Assembly: GCA_937902925.1 (NCBI GenBank)
Contig: CALFNN010000077.1
Coordinates: forward strand, 1 to 64,000
Direction of reading: 5' to 3'
DNA length: 64,000 nt
Source: an uncultured Opitutaceae bacterium
Lineage (GTDB): Bacteria > Verrucomicrobiota > Verrucomicrobiia > Opitutales > Opitutaceae
Under the pieces are notes generated by a model. The model had not been told where the DNA came from and ran no database searches. It worked only from the letters and a program-made list of their open reading frames with translations. A program made the translations under genes and the position numbers. Within the stretch, counting starts at the first letter, position 1. Each line of letters starts with the position of its first letter. Positions 27,332 through 36,800 of the stretch are shown piece by piece.

Positions 27332-27916
27332 ATGCGAGAGGGAGTGAGCGATATCACGCTGATTCTGGAAGGAATCGAGAAAGGAGCGCCCGATGCCGCT
27401 GCCCAGCTCTTCCCGCTCGTTTACGGGGAACTGCGCCAGCTGGCTGCGGCGAAGATGGCGCGCGAATCGGCGCCGCATACGCTGCAGCCGACCGCGTTGG
27501 TGCATGAGGCGTGGCTGCGGCTCGGCGGCGACCGGCAGGCGGACTGGAAGAACCGCCGGCATTTTTTCGGAGCGGCGGCCGAGGCGATGCGGCAGATTCT
27601 AATCGAGAAGGCGCGCCGGCGCAGCGCCGTGCGCCACGGCGGCGGTCAACGGCGGGCGGATGGAGACGCGCTCGATTTCGCGGCGACCGAGGGGCCGGAG
27701 GACCGGGTGTTGGCGGTGAGCGAAGCCTTGCAGCGGCTCGCCGTGCTCGACCCGGAAAAGGCGGAACTCGTCAAGCTGCGCTACTTCGTCGGCCTCACGA
27801 TCGAGGAGGCGGCCACCGCGGTAGGTATCTCGGCGCCGACTGCGAAACGCTGGTGGAGTTTTGCCCGGGCGTGGCTGGCGCGGGAAATCAGGCGGCAGGA
27901 CGCCGCGGAAAATTGA
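27332..27916 (+). CDS. ECF-type RNA polymerase sigma factor
   Basis: A 194-residue ECF sigma factor. Region 2 is visible in LVYGELRQLAAAKMARE and WLRLGGDRQADWKNRRHFFG-AAAEAMRQIL, and region 4 in LVKLRYFVGLTIEEAATAVG with the recognition helix ISAPTAKRWWSFARAWL. The ELRQLA, HTLQPTALVHEAWLRL and RRHFFGAAA blocks are typical of the ECF group found in Planctomycetes and Verrucomicrobia next to protein kinases. The ATG at 27332 is chosen over the longer frame at 27227. The Ser/Thr kinase follows 55 bases downstream and may control the factor by phosphorylation instead of through a classical anti-sigma factor; this is inference from context. Confidence 0.9.
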   Translation: MREGVSDITLILEGIEKGAPDAAAQLFPLVYGELRQLAAAKMARESAPHTLQPTALVHEAWLRLGGDRQADWKNRRHFFGAAAEAMRQILIEKARRRSAVRHGGGQRRADGDALDFAATEGPEDRVLAVSEALQRLAVLDPEKAELVKLRYFVGLTIEEAATAVGISAPTAKRWWSFARAWLAREIRRQDAAEN

Positions 27917-27971
27917 TCCGAACCACGGGAAAATTGCGCATGAAGGTCGCGCGCCCTTTCCGGCCCGCCCG

Positions 27972-30900
27972 ATGACGAATTCCTACCGAGACGAAGAGAA
28001 ACTTTTCGCCGCAACGGTGGCCTTGCCGGCCGCTGAGCGGGCGGAGTTTATGCGGTGGGTATGTGCGGGCGACGAGGAGTTGAGGGCGCGCGTCGAGGCC
28101 TTGGTGCGTGAACACGAGGCGGGCGGCGATTTTCTCGAGGTGCCGCCGGAATACGAGCTGGCCGAGGCGGCGCGGCAAGCGAACGAAGCTGCGCTGCCCG
28201 CCGAGGCGCCGGGAGCAAGGGTGGGTCGTTACAAGCTGCTCGAAAAGATCGGCGAAGGCGGCTGCGGTGCCGTCTACCGCGCCGAGCAGACGGAGCCGGT
28301 TCGCCGCGAGGTCGCGCTGAAGATCATCAAGCTCGGCATGGACACGAAGGCCGTCATTGCGCGCTTCGAGGCGGAGCGGCAGGCGCTGGCGCTGATGGAT
28401 CATCCCCATATTGCGCGGGCCCTTGATGCCGGAGCGACCGAGGCAGGCCGGCCGTATTTCGTGATGGAGCTGGTGCGGGGCACCAAGATCACGGACTGGT
28501 GCGACGAGCGCCGGCTGCGGCCGGAGAAGCGGTTGCGGTTGTTCATCCAGGTCTGTTCGGCGGTGCAGCACGCGCACCAGAAGGGGGTGATTCATCGCGA
28601 CCTCAAGCCGTCGAACATCCTCGTCATGTCGCTCGACGGCGTGCCGGTGCCGAAGGTGATCGACTTCGGGATCGCGAAGGCGACGCAGGGGCGGCTGACC
28701 GATCATACGCTGTTCACGGCGTTCGAACAGTTCATCGGCACGCCGGCTTACATGAGCCCGGAGCAAGCGGGACTCAGAGCCATCGACATCGATACCCGCA
28801 GCGACATCTACAGTCTCGGTGTATTGCTCTATGAACTGCTGACCGGGCGCACGCCGCTGGACGGGGCGACGTTGAAGCTGGCGGGCGTCGACGAAGTGCG
28901 CCGGTGCATCTGCGAGCAGGAGCCGCCACGACCGTCGGAGCGCCTGCGCACGCTCGACCCCGCGATGCTTACCCCGGCCGCGGCGCACCGTCAGATCGAG
29001 CCGCCCAAGCTGAGGCACCTGATCAGCGGTGATCTCGACTGGATCGTGATGCGCTGCCTCGAAAAGGATCGCACCCGTCGCTACGAAACCGTCAACAGTT
29101 TGGCGCGGGATCTCGAGCGATATTTGGCGAACGAACCTGTGACGGCGCGGCCGCCGGCGCGAAGCTATGTGCTGCGGAAATTAGTTCAACGCCACAGGGT
29201 GGCCTTTCTCGCCGGCGGTGCAGTCGCCGGGGTGCTGATCGCGGGTGTCACCGTGTCCACCGTTCTCTTCTTTCAAGAGAAGGCCGAACGGGAACGGGCG
29301 GTTTTGGCCGAACAGGCGCAGAGCCGGCTGCGACAGCAGGCCCAGGCCGCGGCGAGCAAGGCGGAAACAGAGGCGGTGCGCAGCACCCAAGTCGCGCGTT
29401 TCATGGCGGACGTGCTCAAGGGTGTCAGTCCCGCCGCGGCGCAGGGTCGCGACACAGTTCTTTTGCGAGAGATACTGGATGCGACGGCGCTCCGGCTTGA
29501 GATCGAATTGAAAGACCAGCCAGCAGTGCAGGCCGACCTTCGCGTCACGCTCGGCCAGATTTATTACAATCTGGGAGAATATGGTCGCGATGAAGCGATG
29601 TTAAGGGCGGCGTTGATGCTCCGCCGCCAGCTCTACGGCAGCGAAAACCTCAGAGTGGCGGAGATACTCAACAGCCTTGGCGAAGTGTTGCATAAGGAAA
29701 GCCGGCCGGTCGAGGCGGTGACAGCGGGCCGCGAGGGGCTGGCCATCCAAAGGAAACTGCTCGGCCGCGACAGTCTGGTGGTGGCGGAGACGCTGGTGCT
29801 GTTCGGTCATGTGCTGGTGGCGGATCATCAAGGGGCCGAGGCCGAGGCGGTCTGCGAAGAAGCGGTGGCCATTCGACAGAAGCTGCTGGGTCGCGACCAC
29901 GTCTTGACCGCCATTGCCCTGGCCGCTCTTGGAGATGTTTACTTTTTGGAGAACCGGCTGCTCGAAGCCGAGGTGGTGTTGCGGGATGCCATGGCTAGAT
30001 ATCGCCAGAGCAATCTGGATCCTGAGCCCAGCATGCTGCTGCGATTGGGCACGGTGCTCACCGATCGCGGCGAACTAACCGAGGCCGAAAGTTGTCTCCG
30101 CGAAGTGCTGGCGATCAGAAGAAAAACGTTGGACGACGTGCATCCAATGATCGCCGAGGCCCTCGACCGAGTGGGCTTGGTCTTAAACCAAGCCGGCAAG
30201 TTCGCGGCCGCAGAGGAAATTTATACGGAGGAAATGGTCATTAGAAGAAAATTGGCGGAAAAGGATCCCGCCAACATTCACACCAAGCGCGGGCTGGCCT
30301 ACGCGCTCAGGCATCTGGCCGAGACGCTGGGGCATCAAGGACGATATACCGAGAGCGAGAATTTGTTGCGCGAAGCGATGGCGATCCGACGCGACTACGG
30401 GCTGGATGGGCCGGGGGCTGAGATTGTCACGCTTATGCTGCTCGGCGATAGTCTCCGGCATCAGGGCAAGCTGCCCGAAGCCGAAAAGATTTTTCGTGAA
30501 GCGGCGGCTCTCGCCGAGACCGCCCCCGACGAAAAGGCTTATTTTGTTTTCGGAGGACTCAGCGGAACACTGGAGCAACAATCTCGTGCGGCGGACGCAG
30601 ACGCCGTCTGGACCGAGGCGATCGCCTCGGCGCGTCGCGGCCCCACGGCGCAGAACGCCGCGGCCAATGACATTTTTCTGGTCGCCACGTTGACGGCGAT
30701 GATCGAGAGCGGTCGATTTACTGGCGCCGAGGCGGTGACAAGGGAAAATCTCGCACGCTGGGAGAAACTTTTCCCGGACAACTGGCGCACCTTTGCCTGT
30801 CGGACTTTGTTAGGCGGCGCTTTGGCTGGTCAGCAGAAGTTCGCCGAGGCGGAGCCGCTCCTGCTCTCGGGTTGTGACGGCTTGGTGGCGCAGGGCGACG

Positions 30901-31040
30901 ACGCTCCGCTGGTGAGTGGGAAGCTGCTGCGTTTCACGTTCCGCCGCATCGAGCAACTTTACGATGAGACGGACCGGCCGGAGAAGGCAGCCGAATGGAG
31001 AAGGAAGCATCGAGAAATAAATCCCGAAGCGAGGCCGTGA
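27972..31040 (+). CDS. Membrane-anchored Ser/Thr protein kinase with C-terminal TPR domain
   Basis: A 1022-residue protein. An N-terminal helical region (residues 1-80) precedes a Hanks-type kinase: Gly loop IGEGGCGAVY (about 93), ATP-binding Lys117 (VALKII), catalytic loop HRDLKPSN (His208-Asp210), DFG at Asp231, and GTPAYMSPEQA. A membrane helix follows (VAFLAGGAVAGVLIAG, about 400-425), then a short coiled coil and a TPR region of more than 500 residues, which would face the periplasm. The kinase would thus sense outside conditions and act on cytoplasmic targets; the ECF sigma factor just upstream is the obvious candidate. The ATG at 27972 is chosen as the first with family-like N-terminus. 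Confidence 0.93.
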   Translation: MTNSYRDEEKLFAATVALPAAERAEFMRWVCAGDEELRARVEALVREHEAGGDFLEVPPEYELAEAARQANEAALPAEAPGARVGRYKLLEKIGEGGCGAVYRAEQTEPVRREVALKIIKLGMDTKAVIARFEAERQALALMDHPHIARALDAGATEAGRPYFVMELVRGTKITDWCDERRLRPEKRLRLFIQVCSAVQHAHQKGVIHRDLKPSNILVMSLDGVPVPKVIDFGIAKATQGRLTDHTLFTAFEQFIGTPAYMSPEQAGLRAIDIDTRSDIYSLGVLLYELLTGRTPLDGATLKLAGVDEVRRCICEQEPPRPSERLRTLDPAMLTPAAAHRQIEPPKLRHLISGDLDWIVMRCLEKDRTRRYETVNSLARDLERYLANEPVTARPPARSYVLRKLVQRHRVAFLAGGAVAGVLIAGVTVSTVLFFQEKAERERAVLAEQAQSRLRQQAQAAASKAETEAVRSTQVARFMADVLKGVSPAAAQGRDTVLLREILDATALRLEIELKDQPAVQADLRVTLGQIYYNLGEYGRDEAMLRAALMLRRQLYGSENLRVAEILNSLGEVLHKESRPVEAVTAGREGLAIQRKLLGRDSLVVAETLVLFGHVLVADHQGAEAEAVCEEAVAIRQKLLGRDHVLTAIALAALGDVYFLENRLLEAEVVLRDAMARYRQSNLDPEPSMLLRLGTVLTDRGELTEAESCLREVLAIRRKTLDDVHPMIAEALDRVGLVLNQAGKFAAAEEIYTEEMVIRRKLAEKDPANIHTKRGLAYALRHLAETLGHQGRYTESENLLREAMAIRRDYGLDGPGAEIVTLMLLGDSLRHQGKLPEAEKIFREAAALAETAPDEKAYFVFGGLSGTLEQQSRAADADAVWTEAIASARRGPTAQNAAANDIFLVATLTAMIESGRFTGAEAVTRENLARWEKLFPDNWRTFACRTLLGGALAGQQKFAEAEPLLLSGCDGLVAQGDDAPLVSGKLLRFTFRRIEQLYDETDRPEKAAEWRRKHREINPEARP

Positions 31041-31177
31041 GCGAAGGCGTGAGTGGTGGGTAGCGCGGGCGGGTCGCATGGCCGCCGTGTTTCGGCGCAG
31101 CCGGATAAATTTCCGCAGAAATGCGAAGCACCAAGATTGGTGATCCTTTTCGCCCGGAAATTTCGCATGAGAGGGAA

Positions 31178-34138
31178 ATGCACCCTCTTCTCCCTTCGAA
31201 GATCCCAGTCCGCGGTGCGTGGATCGGTCTTCCACCTCGGGCGCGCCGGCAATTTTCGTTTTGGATGGTCGCGGCTCTGCTGGTCGCAGCCGGGCAGGCG
31301 CGGGCGGACGGCAACGCGACCATTTCCAAGCAGCATAGTTATGTTCAGACTGGGTTCACCGCGATCGCCGACGATCCCGTCAATGGACCATGGAACTTCC
31401 AGGCCCAATTCAGCGGCGGCAAGACCGAGATAGATTCAAAATTTTTCACGGCGCCGAATTCGCTGGCGCAAAGCCTGGCCTACACGGCCGCGGATCAAGA
31501 CTGGGCTTATGTTTCTCCAGGCTACGCTTCCGCCGGGGCCTTGAATGCTATTTTTCCCAGCGGTTCCTATACGCTGGCGCTGCAAGGCAAAACCGCTCCG
31601 CTGGGTTTCGCGGGCGACACCTATCCCAACGCTCCGGTGGTTTCCGCGAGTGCTGGCACCTGGGCTGGCGGGGTCTTGATCGTCGATCCCACCCAAGCCC
31701 TGGCGCTCACCTTGAATTTCACCTCGAATTACAACGCTGCGCTCGCGCGCATGACGTTGGCGGTGTCGGGCACGACCGCGGATTTGTCCACGCACAATGG
31801 CATCGGCACCAGTAGTCCGGCCGCCAATCAGCTCACCCTGACCATTCCCGCCAACACGCTCGTCAACGGCACGTATCAGGTCAGAGCCGCGCTGTCTAAT
31901 TTCGCGACCGTCGACCAGACCTCGATCGCAGGTCTCCTGCTGGCGTCGTATTACTCGACCCAGAATACCTTCACGCTTCAGGTGATCTCCGGTGGTCCGG
32001 TCGTGCTGCAGGACCAGACCGTCAGCATCGGGGGCAGCGTCAATTTCACGGCCCCAACCAGCGGCGTCCAGCCGGTCACCTACCAGTGGTATAAGGAGGG
32101 TTTCCCGATCGCTGGCGCTACGACGGCGAACTATGGCATTGTCGCGGCTAAACCCCTGGATGCCGGCACCTACACCGTGGTGCTTACCGGGAGCAATGGC
32201 TCGGTCACCAGCAACCCGGCCAAGTTGACGGTCGGCGCGCCCTATGATGGGTTCTATGGTGCAAACGCGAGCGACCTCTACCTCGAGCCGGATCCCAATT
32301 TGTCGCGTGGGACCTATGGCCTGCCCGAGGATCTTAGGCTGAGTTTTTTGGTGCACGACAATATCGTCACGGATGTTCAATTTTCGGGCGACCCCCTGCT
32401 CCCCAATGGTGGCGCCAGAGGAGCGGGAAAATACTGCACGGTTGGGCCGGATGGGTTCATCAATTTCATCGCCGAATATCTGGACTTTAATTCCAACAAC
32501 ACCGTCTTCTATACGGTGACGCTCCAAGCCACCCGGCTTCTGGACGCGAAAGGCAATTTTACCGAGAACTTCGGATTACGCGGAAGTTTTACCGAAGACT
32601 ACGACATCAAAACGCCGGTTCCAGACGTGGGCTTCGGCCCCAAGCCCATTTCGGGCACCGGAACAATTTCCGACGATTTTATTACGGTCGACGGCAGTTT
32701 AGGCGTCGCTGGATTTCCGACGGATACGGGCAATTGGTCGCCTTCGACGGATGCGTTACTCGAGCCGTTTGGCGTTTCCGAATTTCCCATCTTCACGGCT
32801 CAGCCGGCCGGCACCACGACAGGGCCCAGCGGGCGGGTAAGTTTTTCCGTTTCAGTGCGGGGATTGGGGTTGAGCTACCAGTGGTTTAAAAACGGCCAGG
32901 CGATCCCCGGGGCGACGAATGCCACCTATACAATCCCGAACGTCACCGCACTGGACGCGGGAAACTACACCGTGGCGGTGAGCAATGCCATCGGCACCGT
33001 CACGAGCAGTGCGGCGGCGCTCACCGTGGGGCCGGCGATCACCACGCAGCCCACCGGGTCGGTGGTGGCCGCGGGCGGAAACCTGACCTTATCCGTCGCG
33101 GCGGCTGGCACGGGCACGAGTTATCAGTGGCTTCAAAACAGCGTCGCGATCTCCGGCGCCACCGGCAGCACGTTGAATTTGCCCAATCTGCAACCGGTCA
33201 ACACCGGCCTCTACGCGGCGCTCGTCACCAGCGGTGGGACGACGACGAGCGATGCGGCGATCGTTGGTGTGTCGACCACCGCGAAGGTAGTCGGAACCGG
33301 GTCGGAGGTCGGGACGAACATCGTTCATCCGAACGGGAACGTATTCGATCAAGTGCTGCTCTCGGGTGCGGCGGCGACGATCACCGCGGATTCTGCGCTC
33401 AACCAGGTCACACGATTGTCCTTCATCGATCTGAACGACGACATTGTGCAGGTCGAATTCAGCGGTCCGGGGACATTGTCGCTCGTGCTCGACAATCCTT
33501 CCGGTCCGGCGGCACCCGTGAAATACACGCAGCCGGCGGTGGCCTACATGAAGGGCCACGCGGAAATCGTGATCACGGGAGCGAATGACAACACCAACGT
33601 CTCGGTCTTCACGGTCGGCCGGGCGACGGCATTCGATCCGACCGGCGCGTTTAACATCCTCCTGCCGATCAGTGCGACGAACAACCCGGCGAATAACGGC
33701 AGTTCGCTTTTCCAGGGACAGGACGCGACCGTTTACGACGGTGTTGCGGATATCGCGTTCATCGCGATTTCGAGCGCGAACGGAAAATTCGGCGGCGTGC
33801 GAACGGCGGGCGCCAGCTACTTCGCGACGAAAGGTTTGACGGGAGTCTATGCACCGGGCGTGCAGTTCAGCGGGCCGCTTTTTGTCGGAGATATCAACGC
33901 TTCCGGCACCGCGACGCCGGTGATTGAGGTTGGGTCGGTGGCCGACGCGCGCATCACGGGCGGCGATCTGTTGCAGGCCAACCGTCAGCCCGTGAAGGTG
34001 AGCGGCCTCACCCAATTGAAGTTCACCGCCGGCGCGACGTCGGGTGGGGTGAACCTGCCGCCGCAGACGAACAAGGCCCAATTGCTGCAAAACGGCACGG
34101 ATGTAACGGCTCAGATCGTCGTCAATCCGGCACAATGA
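31178..34138 (+). CDS. Exported protein with Ig-like repeats and a shared C-terminal module
   Basis: About 986 residues. A hydrophobic segment with AALLVAAGQARADG at its end suggests export. Three Ig-like repeats are recognisable by the YQWYKEG/YQWFKNG/YQWLQNS strand and the D-A-G-x-Y-T motif, at roughly residues 290-360, 560-620 and 630-710. The last 270 or so residues, from DAAIVGVST to the end, are closely similar to the end of the next gene (DIVQVEFSG, LVLDNPSGP, AYMKGHA, ATNNPANNGSSLF, LTQLKFTAGAT). Function unknown; likely a cell-surface or secreted adhesin-like protein. Start: ATG at 31178 follows GAGAGGG, a possible ribosome-binding site; an in-frame ATG at 31121 is also possible. Its stop overlaps the next start by four bases. 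Confidence 0.8.
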   Translation: MHPLLPSKIPVRGAWIGLPPRARRQFSFWMVAALLVAAGQARADGNATISKQHSYVQTGFTAIADDPVNGPWNFQAQFSGGKTEIDSKFFTAPNSLAQSLAYTAADQDWAYVSPGYASAGALNAIFPSGSYTLALQGKTAPLGFAGDTYPNAPVVSASAGTWAGGVLIVDPTQALALTLNFTSNYNAALARMTLAVSGTTADLSTHNGIGTSSPAANQLTLTIPANTLVNGTYQVRAALSNFATVDQTSIAGLLLASYYSTQNTFTLQVISGGPVVLQDQTVSIGGSVNFTAPTSGVQPVTYQWYKEGFPIAGATTANYGIVAAKPLDAGTYTVVLTGSNGSVTSNPAKLTVGAPYDGFYGANASDLYLEPDPNLSRGTYGLPEDLRLSFLVHDNIVTDVQFSGDPLLPNGGARGAGKYCTVGPDGFINFIAEYLDFNSNNTVFYTVTLQATRLLDAKGNFTENFGLRGSFTEDYDIKTPVPDVGFGPKPISGTGTISDDFITVDGSLGVAGFPTDTGNWSPSTDALLEPFGVSEFPIFTAQPAGTTTGPSGRVSFSVSVRGLGLSYQWFKNGQAIPGATNATYTIPNVTALDAGNYTVAVSNAIGTVTSSAAALTVGPAITTQPTGSVVAAGGNLTLSVAAAGTGTSYQWLQNSVAISGATGSTLNLPNLQPVNTGLYAALVTSGGTTTSDAAIVGVSTTAKVVGTGSEVGTNIVHPNGNVFDQVLLSGAAATITADSALNQVTRLSFIDLNDDIVQVEFSGPGTLSLVLDNPSGPAAPVKYTQPAVAYMKGHAEIVITGANDNTNVSVFTVGRATAFDPTGAFNILLPISATNNPANNGSSLFQGQDATVYDGVADIAFIAISSANGKFGGVRTAGASYFATKGLTGVYAPGVQFSGPLFVGDINASGTATPVIEVGSVADARITGGDLLQANRQPVKVSGLTQLKFTAGATSGGVNLPPQTNKAQLLQNGTDVTAQIVVNPAQ

Positions 34139-36322
34139 ACTCGTGGACAAACCTGATGCCGCGCTTCCTGCGCGCTTTTATGATGGGAGCGCTGTCGGTC
34201 GCCGGAACGATCGACGTTTCGGCGCAGAACAACTACGCCACGCCCTACACGATCACGACTCTGGCAGGATTAGCTGGCGTCTCCGGGAAAGTGGACGGTT
34301 CCGGGAGTGCAGCGCGCTTTTTTTGGCCGGGTGGCATAGCGGTGGATGGGGCGGGCAATGTCTACGTCGGCGACACCTCGAATCAAGCTATCCGCAAGAT
34401 CACGCCCGCGGGTGTCGTGACCACCTTGGCCGGTGGGCAACTAGGTCGAGCGGATGGCCCGGGCATCGCGGCACAATTTTGGAGTCCGCAAGGCGTGGCG
34501 GTGGACGCCGCGGGTAACATCTACGTGGCGGACTACGATAACGGCCGGATTCGCAAGATCACCGCAACGGGGCAGGTGAGCACCGTCCCGGGAACGGACA
34601 AACAAACCGGCATCGCGAGCGGGCTGGAGGCTCCGACGGGTGCGGCGGTGGATATTGCCGGGTAACCTTTACGTTTCGGACATCAATCATACAATTTACA
34701 AGATCTCACCCGCCGGGGTCATTTCCAACTTCGCCGGGACCGCACTCCAATCAGGCTTCACGGACGGCACGGGCGCGGCCGCACGCTTCAACTATCCTTT
34801 CGGCTTGGCGGTCGACAGCGCTGGCAACGTCTATGTCGCCGACACGGATAACTACGCGATTCGCAAGATCACGCCGGACGGTGTGGTCACGACGCTGGCT
34901 GGGGGAAAGCTGGGCAGCGTCGATGGCACTGGCAGTGTCGTGGCTTTCAATACGCCCAAAGGCGTGGCGGTCGATGGCGCGGGTAACGTTTATGTGGCCG
35001 AAGGCTACGCGATTCGTCGCGTCACCCCCGCCGGAGTTGTGACCACGTTGGCCGGCGATCCGAAAATACTGGGTCACAGCGCCGACGGGACGGGTTCGGC
35101 GGCCTGGTTTAATCAGCCGGGCGGCATAGCGGTGGACAGCGCCGGCGTCATCTATGTGGCTGACACATTTAACAGCACGATTCGCAAAGGAATTTCCCCC
35201 ACAGCCACTTCCGCTGCGCCCGACATTATCGCCCAGCCACAAAGCCAAACCGTTTCCGCCGGCGCCAACGTAACGTTAAGCGTTGCCGTCGGCACCAGCG
35301 GAGCGGCCACTTACCAATGGCAGCAGAACGGCACTGCGATCTCCGGTGCCGCCGGCAGCACGCTGCCGCTATCCAATGTGCAACCGCTGAACGCCGGCCT
35401 CTACACTGCCGTGATCACAGGTGGAGGCACGACGATGAGTGACGCGGCGATCGTGGGGGTGTCGACGACAAACAAGGTGATCGGGACCGGCTCGGAGATC
35501 GCGGCGGACATTCTGTATCCGACGGGAGCCAGATATGACCAGGTGCTTCCGTCGGGTCCGGCCGTGACGATCACGGCCGATGCGGGGCAGGTCAGCCGGA
35601 CCTCCTACATCGACCTGAACGACGACATCGTGCAGGTGGAGTTCAGCGGCGCGGGCGCGCTCTCGCTGGTGCTGGACAATCCCTCCGGTCCGGGCGTGCC
35701 GTTGAACTACAATCAACCGACCGTGGCCTACATGAAGGGTCACGCCAACATCGTGATTACGGCGGCGAACGAAAGCACCAACGTGTCGGTCTTCAGCGTC
35801 GGGCGGGTCAACGCGTTCGATCCGACCGGTGGGTTCGATTTTCTCCGCGCCATCAGTGCGACCAACAATCCCGCGAACAACGGCAGCTCACTGTTTAGCG
35901 GCCACGCGGCGACCCCATACGACGGAGTGGCTGATATCGGCTTCATCGCGATCGCGAGCGCCAACGGGAAGTTCGGCGGCCTGCGTGCCTCGGATGCGAG
36001 CTGTTTTGCGACGCAGGGCCTGACCGGGATCTACGCGCCCGGAGTCACATTCACCGGGCCCGTGTTCATCTGCGACATCACTGCCACCGCCGCGGCGACG
36101 CCGGTGCTCATCATCGGTTCTTCGCCGGATACGCGGGTCACCGGTGGCGATCTTTTGCAGACGAACGGCCAACCGGTGAGAGTGAGCGGACTGACGCAGT
36201 TGAAATTCACGGCTGGTGCAACCTCGAATAACGTGTCGTTGCCAGCGCTGGCGAACAAGGCGGTTCTACAACAGAACGGCATCGACGTGACAGCGCAGGT
36301 CGCGGTCAACCCCACGCCGTGA
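34135..36322 (+). pseudogene. Exported NHL-repeat/Ig-like protein, split by a one-base frameshift
   Basis: The first frame (34135-34665) encodes a signal peptide (FMMGALSVAGTIDVSAQ) and NHL-type beta-propeller repeats (GIAVDGAGNVYVGDTSNQAI, RKITPAGVVTTLAGG). It stops at TAA 34663-34665. The next frame (to 36322) continues the same repeat without gap: removing one G from the GGG at 34660-34662 joins VDIAG to NLYVSDINH. The joined product would be 728 residues: about six NHL repeats, one Ig-like unit (YQWQQNG; LNAGLYTAV), then the 270-residue C-terminal module it shares with the preceding gene. An annotation tool would report two genes, the second from a GTG at 34640. It may be a true mutation, a sequencing error or, less likely, programmed frameshifting. 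Confidence 0.8.
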
Positions 36323-36342
36323 ATTTCGGCTGAACCGGGAAC

Positions 36343-36660
36343 TCACGCCGCGCCGCGCCAGAACTGGATCTGGGAGATGAGGCGATGGACGTTTTCCGGC
36401 GCGATGCGGTCGGTGATGACCGAGCGCGGAAATTGTCGCTCCACGTCGAGATGCACGCCCTGTTCGGTGCCGGGGCGCACGAAGTCCTCCACAAAGTCCA
36501 TCCCGCCGCGAGGGCGCATCCAGCGGAAATACGGATCGGGGTCATCCGATTCGATCACCACCTCGTCGCGCAGGAAGACGTGGCAGTAGAGCGTCAGGTC
36601 CCGGAACGACGCGAACCACGTCGGCGGATTGACCAGTTGGTCTCGAATGATGAGCGTCAT
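36343..36660 (-). CDS. Small hypothetical protein
   Basis: A 105-residue protein starting MTLIIRDQLVNPP and ending QIQFWRGAA. Composition is balanced and soluble-like (mixed acidic, aromatic and hydrophobic residues, e.g. LTLYCHVFLRDEVVIESDD), unlike the Arg/Ala-rich shadows of GC-rich DNA, so I think it is real. No domain, signal peptide or membrane helix is recognised. It is transcribed away from gpmI, with 140 bases between the starts. An overlapping plus-strand frame (36385-36804) is His/Arg-rich and was not accepted. Confidence 0.6.
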   Translation of the reverse strand: MTLIIRDQLVNPPTWFASFRDLTLYCHVFLRDEVVIESDDPDPYFRWMRPRGGMDFVEDFVRPGTEQGVHLDVERQFPRSVITDRIAPENVHRLISQIQFWRGAA

Positions 36661-36800
36661 CGAGGGAGTTTGCTAAGCAGCGTTGCTGCCAACTTCGGCA
36701 CAAGCCGGATATTTTTGACCGCCGATTGCGAGACGGGCCCGGAAAATATTTGCCTTTTGTCCGTGTCGTTCCGCGTCAACCGTGGTGAGTTGATATCTCG

